Origin: Candidatus Egaibacter danicus
GTDB taxonomy: Bacteria > Pseudomonadota > Gammaproteobacteria > Burkholderiales > Burkholderiaceae
Length of the DNA stretch: 9,817 bases
Assembly (NCBI GenBank): GCA_011391115.1
Contig: JAABRC010000035.1
Coordinates: forward strand, 1 to 9,817
Direction: 5' to 3'
The notes beneath the pieces were generated by a model. The model ran no database searches. It saw nothing but the letters and a program-made list of their open reading frames with translations, and was not told the DNA's origin. Numbering within the stretch: the first letter of the stretch is position 1; each line of letters begins with the position of its first letter. The translations under genes were made by a program, and so were the position numbers. Of the stretch, positions 8,419 to 9,817 are shown one piece after another.

Positions 8419-8610
8419 GCGAGCATCCAGAGACAGAGATCAATAAGGCCAGCGAGAGTATCACCAATGACCGTTAGCACCACCCGATAGGGCCACAGCA
8501 ATCGGTATCCAGGCAGCCTGGCCTTCGGGGAAGAGGTGGGGATGAATCCCTCGCAGACGAAGTTACTTATTGAACATTTCCGCTTAGGCCGAACGCGATA
8601 GGCGTATCTC
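8419..8610. other. Divergent spacer between uup and the rrn promoters
   Basis: About 190 bases with no supported gene. It should hold the minus-strand uup promoter, but no good -35/-10 pair was found. The only notable structure is a 13-base palindrome, CCAGGC-A-GCCTGG, at 8509-8521. A minus-strand reading frame crosses this stretch into uup in another frame; it has no family resemblance and is best treated as chance. Confidence 0.4.
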
Positions 8611-8621
8611 AAAATATTTTT
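8611..8621 (+). promoter_or_regulatory. UP-element-like A/T tract upstream of rrn P1
   Basis: AAAATATTTTT lies seven bases before the P1 -35 box, about -54 to -44 relative to the predicted start. It matches the distal UP-element consensus AAAWWTWTTTT at 10 of 11 positions (consensus from memory). Such tracts bind the alpha C-terminal domain of RNA polymerase and are typical of strong rRNA promoters. Confidence 0.55.
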
Positions 8622-8628
8622 CGTGCGG

Positions 8629-8658
8629 TTGACGAGCGCTCGAAAACCGGTATAGAAT
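8629..8658 (+). promoter_or_regulatory. rrn promoter P1 (sigma70-type)
   Basis: -35 TTGACG (8629-8634) and -10 TAGAAT (8653-8658), spacer 18. An overlapping TATAGA at 8651-8656 with spacer 16 is an alternative. The spacer contains a perfect 10-base palindrome, CGAGCGCTCG, at 8633-8642. The -10 box is followed by TCAAGGCT, the initially transcribed sequence shared with P2 and P3. The predicted start is near 8665, about 470 bases before the 16S gene. Confidence 0.65.
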
Positions 8659-8750
8659 TCAAGGCTGTGCTGATGTCGGCTCCTTGAGATTTTGGTTTAC
8701 CAGTCTCGGGTAAAAGTTCCAGACGAGCAAAGAAAAAAAGTTTTGAAAAA

Positions 8751-8781
8751 TTAGCCGGACTGATAAAAACCGGCATATAAT
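8751..8781 (+). promoter_or_regulatory. rrn promoter P2 (sigma70-type, weak -35)
   Basis: A perfect -10 TATAAT (8776-8781). The -35 is poor: TTAGCC at 8751-8756 with spacer 19 is the best candidate. An A-rich tract at about 8729-8750 could act as an UP element. The 32-base unit around the -10 (8766-8797) matches the P1 unit (8643-8674) at 28 of 32 positions, which supports the call despite the weak -35. Predicted start near 8788. Confidence 0.6.
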
Positions 8782-8800
8782 TCGAGGCTCTGCTGATAGC

Positions 8801-8845
8801 AGCGAAACGCAAAATTTGCCCAGCAAATTGAGCGAAACGCAAAAT
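8801..8845 (+). repeat. Direct repeat of AGCGAAACGCAAAAT
   Basis: The 15-mer occurs exactly at 8801-8815 and 8831-8845, a 30-base period, between the P2 start and P3. Between the copies AATTTGC (8813-8819) and GCAAATT (8823-8829) form a 7-bp stem with a 3-base loop that partly uses the first copy. The function is unknown; it lies in the P2 transcript leader and upstream of P3. Confidence 0.7.
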
Positions 8846-8863
8846 CAGTAGAAACCCTAGAGT

Positions 8864-8893
8864 TTGACAGGTCTTTAAAAAACATGTCATAAT
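8864..8893 (+). promoter_or_regulatory. rrn promoter P3 (sigma70-type, extended -10)
   Basis: -35 is the perfect consensus TTGACA (8864-8869); -10 is CATAAT (8888-8893) with spacer 18, preceded by TGT, which fits an extended -10 (TGn). It has the same downstream TCAAGGCT as P1. The predicted start, near 8899-8900, coincides with the first base of a perfect hairpin. It is the promoter nearest the 16S gene and by hexamer score the best of the three. Confidence 0.75.
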
Positions 8894-8898
8894 TCAAG

Positions 8899-8920
8899 GC
8901 TCAGCTGATCGCAGCTGAGC
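8899..8920 (+). promoter_or_regulatory. Perfect hairpin at the predicted 5' end of the P3 transcript
   Basis: GCTCAGCTG (8899-8907), loop ATCG, then CAGCTGAGC (8912-8920): nine uninterrupted base pairs. No T tract follows, so it is not an intrinsic terminator. P2 has a shorter equivalent at the same place: CTGCT-GAT-AGCAG (8790-8802). It could be a 5' stabilising hairpin or a boxB-like part of the antitermination signal. Confidence 0.6.
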
Positions 8921-8954
8921 AAGCAAAGTAAGGCGATAAGTCGTGCAATGCGGG

Positions 8955-8970
8955 GATCATTAAAAACTTA
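8955..8970 (+). promoter_or_regulatory. boxA-like rrn antitermination element
   Basis: GATCATTAAAAACTTA, followed by CAGCCGATAAGCGTGGGCG, resembles the conserved rRNA leader of betaproteobacteria and occupies the place of boxA, where the NusB/NusE antitermination complex loads. The match to the E. coli boxA (TGCTCTTTAACA) is only partial; the call rests on position and on remembered leader sequences of related genera. Confidence 0.5.
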
Positions 8971-8981
8971 CAGCCGATAAG

Positions 8982-9049
8982 CGTGGGCGTTTGAAGGCGA
9001 TTGCCAAGTTCTTCGGAACTAAGTCTTAACTGACTTACAAACGCTCATG
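8982..9049 (+). promoter_or_regulatory. Folded rRNA leader domain with three internal hairpins
   Basis: CGTGGGCGTTTG (8982-8993) pairs with CAAACGCTCATG (9038-9049) over 12 base pairs including two G-U pairs. Inside lie GGC-GATT-GCC (8996-9005), AGTTC-TTCG-GAACT (9007-9020, a C(UUCG)G tetraloop) and AAGTC/GACTT (9021-9036). Together they make a compact four-way element upstream of the 16S gene. Bacterial rRNA leaders are known to aid 16S folding and processing; the exact role here is inferred. Confidence 0.5.
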
Positions 9050-9105
9050 AAGTAAAAAAGATGTGAAAGTCAGAAATGAAATTCACGTTGATTCCAATTT
9101 ATGAG

Positions 9106-9121
9106 TTGCTCGAAAGAGCAA
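9106..9121 (+). promoter_or_regulatory. GAAA-tetraloop hairpin just before 16S
   Basis: TTGCTC-GAAA-GAGCAA forms six base pairs capped by a GNRA tetraloop, ending 13 bases before the mature 16S start. It is probably part of the 5' processing region of the precursor. Confidence 0.5.
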
Positions 9122-9134
9122 AAAATTCAAGATC

Positions 9135-9817
<683 letters not shown>

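Noticed and set aside
8509..8521. CCAGGC-A-GCCTGG palindrome as a terminator or operator
   Set aside because: No T tract follows on either strand and a single short palindrome with no match to a known operator is weak evidence.
8316..8612. Minus-strand 98-codon frame overlapping the uup start
   Set aside because: It overlaps the well-supported start of uup in another frame, has no recognisable domain, and its upstream part lies in the rrn promoter region.
8865..8889. TGACA and TGTCA as an operator-like inverted repeat spanning P3
   Set aside because: Only five bases per arm, and both arms are largely explained by the -35 hexamer and the extended -10.
8609..8890. Minus-strand 93-codon frame across the rrn promoters
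   Set aside because: It lies entirely over the tandem promoter array, and its low-complexity product resembles no family known to me.

Overview
The window comes from a betaproteobacterium, most probably a member of the Comamonadaceae (Rhodoferax/Polaromonas-like). The basis is the partial 16S rRNA gene at the right end, whose signature stretches look like that family, and the style of the chemotaxis genes. The assignment is made from memory, without a database search.

Layout, left to right. Positions 1-93 hold the start of a minus-strand gene whose product begins like a response-regulator receiver domain; it runs off the left edge. A 182-base divergent spacer follows. From 276 to 6473 the plus strand carries a compact chemotaxis operon: a short CheZ-like phosphatase candidate, cheY, cheA, cheW, cheR, cheD and cheB. 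Gaps shrink from 46 and 37 bases at the front to a 4-base overlap (cheW/cheR) and gaps of 3 and 10 bases at the back. A convergent minus-strand gene at 6529-8418 encodes an ABC-F ATPase of the Uup type. Divergent from it is the upstream region of a ribosomal RNA operon (8419-9134), with three tandem copies of a promoter-plus-leader unit, a boxA-like element and a foldable leader. The 16S rRNA gene starts near 9135 and is cut by the right edge.

How the genes work together. CheA autophosphorylates on His60 under control of receptors coupled through CheW. It passes phosphate to CheY (Asp52), which acts on the flagellar switch, and to CheB (Asp56), the receptor methylesterase. CheR methylates and CheD deamidates receptor glutamates/glutamines. 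The first gene plausibly removes phosphate from CheY: it has the DxxxQ arrangement typical of CheZ inside a short helical hairpin, then an acidic linker and a C-terminal tail. No chemoreceptor gene and no CheC/CheX gene lies in the window.

Most of the region is core genome. The points most worth a second look are the undersized CheZ-like gene, a near-identical C-terminal tail (G-S-[IV]-[ED]-L-F) shared by that protein and CheD, and the threefold rrn promoter array in which each -10 box is followed by the same initially transcribed sequence, which in the last copy forms a perfect 9-bp hairpin. I found no mobile element, CRISPR array, tRNA or clearly new multi-gene system.
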